DNA of 64,000 nt, taken from contig CM041465.1 in assembly GCA_023213395.1 (NCBI GenBank), forward strand, positions 1,178,001 through 1,242,000, read 5' to 3'. The translations under genes were made by a program, and so were the position numbers. The notes beneath the pieces were generated by a model. The model was not told where the DNA came from, ran no database searches, and worked only from the letters and a program-made list of their open reading frames with translations. Source of the stretch: Cycas panzhihuaensis (Eukaryota; Cycadophyta). Below are positions 20,117 through 31,074 of this stretch, one piece after another. Positions within the stretch are counted from its first letter, which is position 1; each line of letters starts with the position of its first letter.

Positions 20117-21950
20117 GGGACAACTTAAATTTGTCCATGATGGACGAATGAGGGTTGTTCCCCACGAATGCCCACTTGATAAACAAACCCATCCTGCCAA
20201 TCAGGCAAGCCAAGGTCCTTCTACGCATGCCTCAGCTTGCTCCATTGGTATACCCAATCTGACTGAAGAAGATCCCACATCTTCTTTTCCTAGTCTCACG
20301 TGTTTTGCACCTATTGGCGTGGGGAGCTACGGGTACCTCACCTCGTTTAGTGACGACAAGTCACACGATGAGGGTGAGGATCGTCTCCACCCCGTCTCTT
20401 TCCTCCATACTAGTAGGTCGCACCCATCTTGTTCTAGGTCTCCATCTAGAACCTCTCTCATTGGTGAGACTAGCCACTCCTACATGTCGCATGTCATCAC
20501 TCGTGTTGACTCATCCATCCTTAGTTCTTCCCCTTCATCACCTCTCGCAGGTGATGGCTTCGAAGAACTGCCTTTCACTCCTTCCGAGGAGCCTCCTTTT
20601 GACTCTCTCTTAGAGTCTCGTAAGGAAGACGGGCAACTCGATGACCATCATGGTCCCGTTGCTTCCAATTCCTCTAGCACTTCGTCTACTCAGAGTAAGG
20701 TCATCCACGGGGTGGATTACTTCAAGGATGATGAAGCCTTACTCAAGCACCTAGCGGGCTTTGCACCTAACTTGCCTTCTGGTCACCACAGGCTTGGCCA
20801 CCAAAATATCCTTGCAATTGGGTCCACACTCGCTGACCCAATCCCGTCCCCTATTCCATCTCCTCCTGTTGACCTTGCCCCCCTCCACTTCGAGGAGGGG
20901 AATGCCATATGCACGGGGGCAACTCAAGACATAGTCTTGGCCCCTAGTAAGGTCATTAAGGTCAGGATGGAATGTTCTCCCGATGAGGTAAGGGAGTATT
21001 CCTTTTTGTTCTAGGAGTTTTAGGACATTTTTACGTGGGATTATGCTGACACGAAGGGAATTAACCCCTCCATTGTCACCCATAATCTCACCACTATACC
21101 TAGCACCGACCGCGTTTGCCAGAAGTAGTGTCCCCTTCACCTGAAGCTCTAAGCCACCATCAAAATAGAGGTTGAGAATCTCTTAGAAGCTGGACTCATT
21201 ACTTCCATTGATTACCCCAAGTAGGTCTCCAACATTGTCCCCATTGCTAAAAAGAATGGGGCCATTCGTATATGTGTCGACTTCTGTGATATTAACAATG
21301 CTTGTCCTAAGGACAATTTCCTACTCCCCTTCATCGATCAAATCATTGATCGAACCACTGGATTCGAAGTCATGTCCTTAATGGACGGCTTCTCTAGTTA
21401 TAACCAGATCCAGATTTCTCCTGAAGACCACCACAAGACAGCCTTCCCTACACCATGGGGTACCTTTGCCTATAAGGCAATCCCCTTTGGCCTTAAGAAT
21501 GCAGGTGCTACTTACCAGAGAGCAATATATTTCATCTTCCATGACCTCATTGATAACACATTGGAGGTCTTCATGGATGACATGATGGGTCTCTCACATG
21601 TCAGGGCCCATCATCCCTCTAACTTGTGGGCTATCTTCTCATGATGTCGCAAGTATCATGTTAGCCTAAACCTGCTCAAGTGTGTGTTTGCCATTACTTC
21701 GGGCAAACTCCTTGGATTTCTTGTGTCCAAATAAGGAATCCAAATTGATCTTGATAAGGTCAGGGCAATCCTTGACATGCCGCCTCCTATAACCCAATGA
21801 CAGATTAAGTCATTTCTAGGTAGGCTCAGTTTTCTCAGGCGCTTCTTGGCAGACTTCGCCATAAGCGCCAAACCCCTTACGAACCTATTGAAGAAGGGAG
21901 CTCCTTTTGTTTAGTCTGACAAGACCCAAAAGGAGCCCTTGCTTCTGCTC
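20117..21950 (+). pseudogene. Element A linker and reverse transcriptase remnant
   Basis: The first 880 bases encode a Ser/Pro/Asp-rich linker (open from 20,148 to 21,014). RT motifs then follow in the same frame: DIFTWDYADTKGI, VSNIVPIAKKNG, IRICVDFCDINNACPKDN near 21,265, MSLMDGFSSYNQIQISPED near 21,375, AIPFGLKNAGATYQ near 21,480, and VFMDDMM near 21,568. The two catalytic aspartates of the DD box are therefore kept. Stops at 21,012-21,016, 21,125, 21,151, 21,222, 21,642 and 21,733 inactivate the copy. A 129-residue minus-strand frame at 20,751-21,140 is a shadow. Confidence 0.88.
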
Positions 21951-22486
21951 CTACGTTGGTACCCCCTCGCTTCAATAGTCCCTTTATCCTGTATACCTCG
22001 ATGACTGACGAGTCCTTGGGTGCTATGTTAGCTTAGGAGGATGACTCAGGAGTCGAGAGGGCTATTTATTTCATTAGTCATACTCTCATGGCTACTGAAC
22101 TTAACTACTCTCCTATTGAGAAGGAGTGCCTCTCCTTGGTCCACGTGACCAAGAAGTTTAGACACTACTTGCTTGGTAATACCACCAAGGTGATCATCCA
22201 ATCTAATCCCTTGCGATACTTACTCACTCGCTCAGATTTGATAGGTCAGGTCGGTCATTGGGCCATCCTACTTCAAGAATTCAACCTTCATATCATTAAC
22301 CAGAAATTAAAGAAGGGAATGGTGGTGGATGAGCAGCTCGCGGATGCCCCTATTCCTAACTCCTTTGATACTCCCGTTGACAATTCTCTCCCTGATGAGT
22401 CCATCTTGATGATTCAGGATGTCTCTCCTCATCCACTCATCGACAATGAGTGGTATGGCAACATAGTGCGGTATCTTACACAATAG
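21951..22486 (+). pseudogene. Element A first RNase H domain, degenerate
   Basis: A short deletion near 21,930 shifts the frame relative to RT; B keeps about ten more residues here. The domain reads FILYTSMTDESLGAMLA, then TELNYSPIEKECLSLVH, then VIIQSNPLRYLL. The position of the first catalytic Asp (TDAS in other gypsy elements) is Ser in both A and B. The Asp before P-L in B (SDPL) is Asn in A. Loss of the first Asp in both copies suggests this domain was already inactive in the ancestor, which fits the second RNase H near the 3' LTR. Confidence 0.75.
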
Positions 22487-23694
22487 CAATACTACCCTGA
22501 TGCTAGTAGTAAAGTTATATCTCACATCCGGACTTCTGCTAAGTAATACTTCCTCATGGATGAAGTATTGTACAAGAGGTCCTTTGAAGGGATCCTCCTT
22601 CACTACGTCACTGCCGACGAAGCTGACCAAATACTCCGTGAATGCCACCATGGTATTTGTGGAGGCCACTTTAGGGGCCAGTCTATGGCTCAGAGGATCC
22701 TTCACATGGGTTACTTATGGCCGTCGCTTTTCAAGGACGCCCACGTCTTTGCCCTGAGATGTCGATGATGTCAGGAACATGCCAACATATCCCATGTGCC
22801 TTCTGAGGCCCTTCACCCTATTGTTTCTCCATGGCCTTTCACTCAGTGGGGGCTAGACCTTGTCAGGGCTATCTCTCTACCCTCGTCATCATAGCACAAG
22901 TTTATCTTGACTACCACTAAATATTTCACCAAATGGGCGGAGGCCATTCCCTTAATTACTACTCCTAGTAAAATGATATCCACCTTCGTTTACCAGCATA
23001 TCATTTGCCATTTCAGGATTCCAGACATCTTAATCACTAAAATGGAACCCCCTTTTGTAACAAGGAGATGGATGAGCTTTGCAAGAAGTTCAGGATTTCT
23101 CATAAGACTTCTTCTCCTTACTATCCTTAGGCAAATGGCCAAGTGGAGTCATTCAATAAGACTCTCATCAATATCCTAAAGAAAACTATCGCTCAATCTC
23201 AAAGAGATTGGCACCTTCAGCTCCCTTCTACTTTGTGGGCTTACCGCACCTCTATCCGTTTCGCCATAGGAATGACCCCATTCTCCCTGGTCTACAGTAC
23301 TGAGGCAGTACTCCCATTGGAGGTAGAGATTCCTTCTTTGTGAGTCTCTCTTCGAGGTCTTATCGATGAAGAAGCGATCCATCAGGCTCGCCTTCTGGAC
23401 CTCGAGGCTTTGGATGAGAGATGTTTAGCCACTTATTAGGCTAACCTAGCATCCAAAGCTCACTCACAAAGGACCTACGATAAACATCTTCATTCCTGTC
23501 CTTTGTTTCCAAGGGACCACGTCCTCAAACTTGAATATCTTCATGACCGTTTGAACAAATTCAAACCCAGATGGGTTGGCCCTTTCGTCATTATCGAGAC
23601 CCTCGGTAATGGCGCTTATAGGATTGCCACCCTGGAAGGTCTTGAGTTTGAGAAAGCTGTTAATGGGAAATTCATTAAGAAGTTTTACTCATGA
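22487..23694 (+). pseudogene. Element A integrase remnant
   Basis: The zinc-binding part is visible at 22,620-22,780 (HHGICGGHFRG, then CRCQEH-type residues with a stop between). The core has Asp in WGLDLVRAIS (about 22,855). The second Asp (ITDN in B) is lost in A through a base change plus a 1-nt deletion near 23,040, which also shifts the frame. Glu is kept in GQVESFNK (about 23,140). The C-terminal part (23,503-23,694) has KFKPRWVGPFVIIETLGNGA and ends in FYS. The integrase is dead. Confidence 0.85.
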
Positions 23695-24327
23695 CCTTGT
23701 TGTCACTTCCTGCACACTTCAAAATGAGCCTAAACTACCATCTTGAGTTGCGCCCATTTCTCCTAGCCACGGGTAGAATGGCAACTTAGGATGGCCTCCT
23801 CTTCTTCTTTCTAGTTCCTCCTTCAGAACCCGTGTTCCCATATCCCTTTGGGACTTTTGTGTTCCTATTTTGGGCATCCCCCAGTCAGGATGATGCTTTA
23901 GAGTATCGTTACTTCCCCTCTCTCACCTAGTGTTTCCTTTGCATATCCTGTCATGCTCCTCCATGGACGTGTATGTCGCTCTATCTTTAACCCCACACGT
24001 TCCTATCACCTCTACTCATAGTGGATGTGTGTGCTCCTGTTAGATATATAGCCATGCATGGAAGGAAATACGTGCATCATATAACAAAGCATCTATAATA
24101 TACATAACAAAACATATATGTCATCTGCCACACATGATATACACATCATCTCATATCAAAATAGGGTATTAATTACTCCGTCTATATATATACATCAAAA
24201 TCATATGTTACATCATACATATAAGAAGCCAGTGTCCTTGAAGGGGGGGTACAATCATATGACTCTATATATGACCCCCTGGAGGCCCATGCTTTCCCCT
24301 GCCAAAATCAAATATATATATCCTACT
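23695..24327 (+). other. Element A spacer between integrase and the opposite-strand gene
   Basis: No gene is seen. It includes AT-rich ATATAT-type stretches (about 24,040-24,230) and would form the 3' flank of the minus-strand gene, where its transcript should end. The B counterpart is 44,178-44,828. Confidence 0.5.
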
Positions 24328-26761
24328 CTATTGTTGCCCTGCTCTTGGGGCACCATCTCCTGGTCTGTGTGATCCCTCTCCTGGGGACCACATCCCTTTG
24401 AGGCTCCTCTTGGGCCTCTGTGAGCTCCCTACCTTGCTCCCCTCGTCACGTGGCTGTCTCGGGGTCATCATTGATGTGTGAGTATACATCCTACTCCTGC
24501 TCAACCTTGATGTCACCTGGTCTACCAACTGATCGTATCGAGCCTGGATACGATCCCTCTCTCCCTCTACTCCCTGCAGTCTCTCCTCTATGCTCTGGAA
24601 CCTCTCCTCTGTCCCTTGGAGATGCTCCTCTAGGACCACTAGCTGGACCTTACTCTTTGTGTCTCCACCTGCTCCTCCCTGAGCCTCTAGAGCCTATACA
24701 TGACTCCGCAACACGTTTTGCTCGCCCCTAGCCTCTTCCAGCTCCCGTTGTATCTGTCCCCTAAATGTTATATGCTCCTGGGACTCTGCAACCTAGATAT
24801 CTCTTGCCCTCACCAACAGGGCATATGCTGCCATGTGGGCACCTACCGATCTAGGTGCATCCTTGATCTGGATGGGCAGTTTCCCCTTCGTGTACACCTG
24901 AGGGAACATCTCCCTCACCATAGCCTCTACCAACTGCCTGATCTCTGCAGTACCTACAAATCCAACATACCATATGTCAGTATATATCCAACTACATGCT
25001 AAAATAAAACCAAATCAAACTATCTATCTCGTTATCAAACGATGGGAAATGGTTAGGCCTCACCTGTTGTGGCCGTCAGTTCCTCTTCCCATGCAATAAC
25101 GTCTCCTCCTGGCTCCCTGCCAGCTACTGGTACCTCCTCCTCAGGTACCACCTCTACATGGGCCTCTCTCCTCGTTGGGACTGACTTAGTTGTCGTCTCT
25201 CTAGATCTCCTCATGATCTGTAGCCTGCAGGTCATTGTCACTGGCCCCCTGCTCTCCTCTGCAACCCCTGATGGGCTTGCCTCTCTGCCAGCAGTCCCGG
25301 ATGACCCCGCTGCTCCTCCTGTTGTCCTTGATGGACCTGCCTCTCCCGCAGGTCATGATGGGCTGGCCCCATCTCCTCCATCTCCATCATCGTCATCATC
25401 ACCTAGGAGCACCCCTGCTCTGCCTATCTCATGGTCACTGTCCCACCTCACTGCTCTATACGGATCTGCCACATAATCTGTCATAGTGAGGAGGCCCAAC
25501 GATGTAGCCTCCACTGAGCACCAGACATGGGCCTAATCCTCTATCCCCCTCAGCCTGGTCTGCCACCTATGGACCATCAGGGCCCACTCTGCAATGGGGT
25601 GTGGTCCCCTCGCTGGTGCCACGGCTCCAAAATGATTGAAGAACCAACACTGTAGCAACATGCTGTATGATAGTCCTCCCATGCCTGTCGTCATGATAGC
25701 ATCCAGCTACGCGATGAGGTTCTCCGCTATCAGGGTGGCCCAATCCATCTTCTCGTCAGCCTCACAGTAGCGCACTGCATCCATCCATCCCCCAGGGATG
25801 TCCTTATAGTTCTGTTTCTGGGATACTCAGAACAGAATGTATAATGTGATAAGCTTCTTCACCCGAGGAATCCTAGACATAACCATAGTCTAGAGAGGAA
25901 CTCCTCTCCTCTCCTATCTATCCATCCCTGTGAAGAATACCGTTGCCTCTCTATGTGCTACCTCATTGCTAGGCAACGCTCCCAGTGTAACCAGCCTCCC
26001 AGTCATTGGTACTCCCAGTATCCGCCTGATATCCCTCGGCATCACTGTCATATCTCCCACCTGGGGTAGGTGGAAAACATGCCTCCTCCGGTCCTTGTAT
26101 GATATAATAACCTCTAGTCTGATGTATACTGAGGTGTCTTCAGGGCCTTAAATAGGTCGCACCTCTGCAAGACCCCCTTATTCTCCCTAGACATCATCTC
26201 GATGTAACTGAGCATCGCCATCCCTATGTTCTCGTGGTTATCCACCGCGATAACAGCCTGTCAACACCACAAAATAGTCAAAGGAAAGCCTATGTCAGTC
26301 CTCTATCCTTTTGGCTATTTGCCAACCCTTTTTTATTGAGACTTGGGGCCTCATGGCCCCCCATCTTCTTTTTTCTATAGATTTGCCTTCATACCATGCT
26401 AAACTTCACGGTACCACAAAGTTTAGCTCTAGTCCCGTGGCGATCGGGGCCCCATGGTAAAGATCATGGCACTATGATCTTTACCACGGTATGAATGGGA
26501 CCCCCCCAAAAGAGGAGGGTTTGCCCCAAAAAGTTAAAAAAATCTTCTGGGTGGACCCTTGTGGGGCCCATTGGGACCAGGGCTCCCTAATGCCCAGGTC
26601 CCTCCTCTTTCTGGGTCTAATTTAGACTCTGAGAGGCCATCATTGGCCCATATGGGGCATAAAAACTACATGGAAATCAATAAAAAGCACTCAAATTAAA
26701 GTTGTGAAATGGGATGCGTTTCATAGGATCCACTCACTGGATCTGGTCTGGCTATCGCCAT
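24328..26761 (-). pseudogene. Element A opposite-strand gene, three exons, PMD-like
   Basis: It reads opposite to gag-pol. Exon 1 is 26,761-26,738 (ATG plus seven codons), intron 1 is 26,737-26,258 (GTGAGT...TTGACAG), exon 2 is 26,257-25,064, intron 2 is 25,063-24,954 (GTGAGG...TTTGTAG), and exon 3 is 24,953-24,328. Exon 2 carries FHLPQVGDMTVMPRDIRRIL followed by G.P.TGR, the pattern of plant mobile domain (PMD) proteins, then acidic GDDDDD and a Lys/Arg region. Exon 3 is rich in Glu, Gln and Arg and looks like a coiled coil (LEEHLQGTEERFQSIEERLQ). The phases agree at both junctions. A net 10-bp deletion near 26,100 and several stops make this copy a pseudogene. Splicing is inferred from consensus sites and conservation in B. 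Confidence 0.7.
26456..26485. repeat. 12-bp-arm hairpin in intron 1 of the opposite-strand gene
   Basis: GGTAAAGATCAT and ATGATCTTTACC are perfect inverted arms around a 6-base loop. B has a weaker form at about 35,400-35,428. The flanking sequence (26,395-26,500) has several more GGTACC/ACGGTA words like those in the LTR. Confidence 0.65.
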
Positions 26762-27373
26762 CTCACTCTGGTGGTCTCAGTGACTGTCTCTGTGCTCTGA
26801 CCCAATGGTTTGATCTCTCTCTGTGTGCCTCCGAAGTCAGGTGGCACTCCGCTGCGTAAGAGAATGGCTCTGGTTTCTCACGAGAGCCGGTGAAAATGAA
26901 TATGTTTTCCATTGAGTTTCCTTATATAGGCAGGGGCCCCGATGGGCACTATCTCCATTTTTGCTCTTGTGACAGCCGTTGGGATCATCCCATTTCCTTG
27001 ATCACCTTTGTCTTCCGGTCCTGCCTCTCATTGCACTCCTTTAGTGCCCTTTTTGCTCTTTCTTGTAAGTGCATTTATAGCACCTCATCATTGCACTCTT
27101 TTGCAGGGCCTTTCCATCCCGTTTTGCATGCCACTCCTATGCATGCCTGAGTTTATACTCGTTTGGCTTGTCTCGCTATCCTGGACTCATTTCCACAGCT
27201 CTTTTCTACTCCTGGGGTCTTCGGAAGGAATGCTCCCCCCGTTCGGAGGCATGTTTTGCTTCCCAAAGTAACCTTCGGTACTCCAGGGTGCCTTTTCTGC
27301 CCACTCTCAGGCAGTGGTCAGATGGCTTGGTCTTATCCTTGGGTAGCCTCATTGCTAGGTCCTCCTACCCTTC
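26762..27373. other. Element A interval between opposite-strand gene and second RNase H
   Basis: It holds the TATA box and 5' leader of the minus-strand gene. Overlapping plus-strand frames (26,890-27,399) can be read and have a B counterpart (34,537-34,991), but I see no domain. It could be a two-way promoter or the start of the second RNase H reading frame. Confidence 0.45.
26921..26930 (-). promoter_or_regulatory. TATA box of the element A opposite-strand gene
   Basis: On the minus strand the sequence reads CCTATATAAG, 160 bp upstream of the exon 1 ATG. The B copy has CCTATATAAG at 34,951-34,960, also 160 bp from its ATG. Spacing and sequence are conserved although the surrounding DNA has diverged, which supports a dedicated promoter. 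Confidence 0.65.
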
Positions 27374-28222
27374 ATGGCCACCTATTGCTTGCCTTTTGAG
27401 TCTCTATTCCGTTCCATTATTGTTTATTACTATCAAGACTTTGTGTCACCCATGTCCCTCTACATTTTTACTGATGGTAGAAGCTGCAGTAACCCTGGAC
27501 CTTCTACCACTACATGGATTCTTCGCAGCCCCTCTAGATATAATTTTCTATACTCTAGGATCTTCCTCCCAGAGTCTACCAATAATGAAGCTGAGTACAT
27601 AGCTATCATTAAAGCTCTCACTGATGCTCTCTGTTTCCATCACGGACCTATTATTCTACTTTGTGACTCTCAGGTTGTGGTGTCCCATCTCACCCAAGTT
27701 TACCAGGTGCGATGCCCTCACTTGAGAACCCTTGCTCTAACCACTAGATCTCTCATGGCTTGCTTCCCGTCTGTTAACATTCAGCACATTCCTCGGGCCC
27801 TCAATGCTGAGGCAGATAGTCTCATTCGCCTCATCCTTGAGTGTTGCCTTCCTCTTCTTGCTGACTGTCCCTGAGGCTTGTCTAGTTGCTCTGTCACCCA
27901 AACCCTAAGTTGTCATGCGCTTCACCTCGTGATCCATTCACACCTCTGAAACTTAGTCGTTAATGAGGTTAAACTATGGTGACTACGAGTTTTGTTCACT
28001 CATCTCTTCTATTAGATTATGCACATCTCTTTGTATCTTTTGTGGTGGGGCAGCCCCCTCACCCTACGTGTTTTCCAGTCGATTCCCGAGTGGCACATAG
28101 GTAGCCTCTATGTTGTCTCCACCTCTACCTTCGTATCCACGTATTCTATCATGATACTCGCCAGAACCCTTGACTACTATTATGATCTTGATTTATATAT
28201 CTACATATACGTGTACTACTGA
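27374..28222 (+). pseudogene. Element A second RNase H (aRNH-like) domain
   Basis: An open frame at 27,374-27,874 has an RNase H fold signature: FTDGRSCSNPG (about 27,465), STNNEAEYIAIIKAL (about 27,578), ILLCDSQVVVSHL (about 27,655) and PRALNAEADSL (about 27,797). These supply the four catalytic acidic residues D, E, D, D. The sequence is close to plant/archaeal-type RNase H rather than to the domain beside RT. A second RNase H acquired near the 3' end is known in Tat elements. The same frame continues past stops to 28,222 with no recognised domain. It is 3.7 kb from integrase with the opposite-strand gene between, so how it would be translated is unclear. Confidence 0.8.
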
Positions 28223-28279
28223 TAGTTATGTTGCCAGTATTTGCCATCGCACCGTGCTTCCGAGCGGCGAGGCTTTACT

Positions 28280-28292
28280 GCCAAGGGGGCAG
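28280..28292 (+). other. Polypurine tract of element A
   Basis: GCCAAGGGGGCAG lies directly before the 3' LTR. B has GCCAAGGGGGTAG in the same place. It primes plus-strand DNA synthesis. Confidence 0.85.
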
Positions 28293-31069
28293 TGTTTCCT
28301 GACTTCTGGGAATGGATACAGAGCAGTCAACTCAGGTAAGTGCAGGTATGCTTCTCACCTTGTTGTCGTTTTCTCTTGTGATGAGTATCTACTTGTATGT
28401 TATGATTTCGTAGATGGTTCTATTATCATCCACACCTATCTAGCCTATGACGACTATAGCGGGGGGCATATTCCCAGCGAGTGTGACACCCCAGTGGCCC
28501 TGTCACTTCCCGCATACTTCCCTACTCACCTTAAGACCCATTTAGCCCATATCATCCCTACCTGTGTGATGATCCATCATCATTTGGTTGACTTGTTGCA
28601 CCTTTGAGTCCCATTGTCACTTCCCGTGTCTCATTTGTCTATTTGTCTGCCTCTGGGCAGGTGGCCCTGCCCCCTGCTAGCCTCCTAGGTCACTGGCCCA
28701 CAGCCCAGGCTGGCTGTTTGGGCTAGATTTGGCCTCTGGTCCCACACCGCGGTAGATTTCATAGTACCGCGAGATTTACCGCAATACCATAAAGTTTATT
28801 GCGGTATGACTGTCACAACTTATTTTTAAAAATCTGCCGTGGTAATTCTCGCATTTATTATAGAATTGCCATGTGTCTCATGACTTAACTCACCACCACC
28901 CAGACCCTAATCACTTGATTAGGGTTGAGGTCGGGTATTTAAGTCTTACCTGATTCATTTTAGGGATCTTTTTGCCTCATTTTAGAAGGATCACAAGGAA
29001 AAATGCCATGTTGTCTACTATTCCCTATTGCTCCACTGTTGTTACAGGACTTGCAATCACTCTCCAGTGCCTAGCTCTCCTTTGGTTTGGCTGTGACATC
29101 TTCCCAGCCCCTTACACACCTTGGAGAGGGCCTCTTTGAAGAGTTTCGAGGACTTCCTTACTCGGGCAGCCATCAAGTAGTCTCAAGTGCAGGCTTTTTC
29201 CTTCAGCCATCTTAGTAGGGGCTCTATACCTGTTGTTCCACAGTCCTTCTACAGATTTCTGAGCCCCTTTCCAGTAGGTTTTGACAGAGGCAAATGCCTC
29301 TCATCTTCTCTATAGGTATTTGTTGTTTTAGGGTCTTTCCTTTGTCTAATTTATGCCCAGTTTTTGCATGTTTACAATAGCTTGTCTTATCTCGTTCCAA
29401 GGGTTGTTTCTTGCCTTTCCCTTGGGCTTTTTGCTCTGCTATTAGGGCCTCTTTTCCTACGTTTCATGCCCAGGATAGTGGTCAAGAGGGATACATAAGG
29501 TTTGGGATAGAGCTAGGTGGATTCCGTCCCACCTTCCACGCTCCCTAAGAGGCTTTTTTCCCTCCAAACCTTCCTTTTTACCCTGTGCTGCTCTTAGAGT
29601 GGAGTAAGGGTTTTAGTAGGCTATTTCTAGTTGCTAAAATCAGCATTGGCACTTGTTACAATGCTGGTTTGAGGGCTCATTTCCAAAATCTAGGCAATGC
29701 ACAAGCCCCAGTTACTTTTCTTGGCTTAATCCTCTTCTCAACGGTCTGGTTTGCTTCTCGTAGCATCCTAGCCTTATTGAGTTTTGATTTGGTCTCTCTT
29801 ACATCTTTGCTATCCCATTTTTAGCCAGCCTTATAGCCATACCCTCGCTGCCTTGTGGCTTCTTAAGGGAGGGTAGGGTTGCTCTTTGCGGGAGATGGGC
29901 CACTCTGAGGCTTACTTATATACTTACTATTCATTTGAGTAGTTTATTTTGCCATAGAATATTGCTGCAACCTTGTGGTTCATGTACACTAATATATAGA
30001 TACACAGATTTATTTTTCATATATGCACACACGTGTTATTAGGACTCCACTTTATGTTATTAGCCTCCTTTCCTTGGAAAGGGATATTTGTGCTTACTTG
30101 CAGGTACACAGAAGGCATAAGGGATTTCTTCCTCTTCTCTCTTGCGGGTAAGTGCTTTTACTATATTTTATTTTAGCATTCCATTTGCTACCATCATTTT
30201 CTTTTTTTCCTTTCTTGGCACTCTAGTGTCACTTCTGGGGAAGGTAAGGAAGCCCCACGCTTCGTCCTACCATGACCCCTCTCTTTTACCATGCTTTGTG
30301 GAGTGATCTTGGATACCTTGTGGGAACGCTGTCACTTCAACCGTGTCTCCATTCCGGGTATGTGCTCTCACTCCATTTCACTTTCTTTTCTTTAAAAGAT
30401 TTTGCATGGTAGTAATTAGATCATTTAAAAAGAGAAACTAACTCTCTCTTTTGGTTTATATTCCGTTTGTTACATTTCATACATTATATCTATCATAGGA
30501 AAAGGTTTTAGGAAGCTTTCCCTTTTAACCTTTCCCTTCATCTTGTAAACTCCACCCCTGTCCTATTGGCTTGTTATACTTGGTTTAGTTTACTTGCGTG
30601 TGTCATAGCACCCTCCTTTCTCTTGATTCCTCTTTCGAAGGGGGAAACTCTTGATCGATCAATCATTCCCGTTCCCTTCATCCTTCAATAGTTTTTTTTC
30701 GCCTAGCTAGAAAACTGAGAAGATTTTATTCGTAGGTTGCTCACCTACTTACCCCTTACTCATTTCCCACTGCTATAGGGAAACCCTCAAGGGGTTCTCT
30801 CCTTTCCCTTCCAGCCATCCAAGGGTGGGAGGACCCTTCTCCTAGATCTACCTAGGTTAATCTTCTGCCTCCTCTCTTCTTAACTAAAGTGGGGAACCAC
30901 CTTTAGGTAGCTGGGTACCATCTATAGGTCCCGAACTCGCACTAAAGTGCACAAGGCACCCTGCGTGGTATTTGCCTTACTAGTAGGTTCTTATCCGCAC
31001 ATGGTAGTGCCATTGACCGCCCTCGTTATTCCTATTTAGTTAGGTAGTTATCCCGTACATGCACATCTA
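28293..31069 (+). repeat. Element A 3' LTR (2,777 bp)
   Basis: Same length as the 5' LTR. It carries CCCTAATCACTTGATTAGGG (28,905-28,924) and TATTTAAG (28,936-28,943). It is followed by the target duplication gatgg, then directly by the remaining part of the B LTR in opposite orientation. Confidence 0.95.
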
Positions 31070-31074
31070 GATGG

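Larger units (their letters stand above)
14098..31069 (+). mobile_element. Element A: Tat-like gypsy element nested in the LTR of B
   Basis: A is complete in structure. Its two LTRs (14,098-16,874 and 28,293-31,069) are both 2,777 bp, the internal region is 11,418 bp, and the target duplication gatgg is at 14,093-14,097 and 31,070-31,074. The LTRs start TGTTTCC and end ATCTA (the B LTRs end ATCCA, so the terminal CA is mutated in A). A primer-binding site follows the 5' LTR and a polypurine tract precedes the 3' LTR. A and B share LTR, gag, pol and downstream gene sequence, so they are one family, in opposite orientation here. By eye the two A LTRs differ at about one base in ten over their first 210 bp, mostly transitions. 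Confidence 0.95.

Noticed and set aside
20751-21140. 129-codon minus-strand ORF (repeated in B at 47,398-47,787)
   Set aside because: It lies opposite the linker/RT coding frame, which has recognisable motifs. Similarity between A and B comes from shared descent.
24420-25486. Plus-strand ORFs in element A opposite the PMD-like gene
   Set aside because: They are Ser/Pro/Leu-rich shadows of exons 2 and 3; the minus-strand frame is the one conserved in B.
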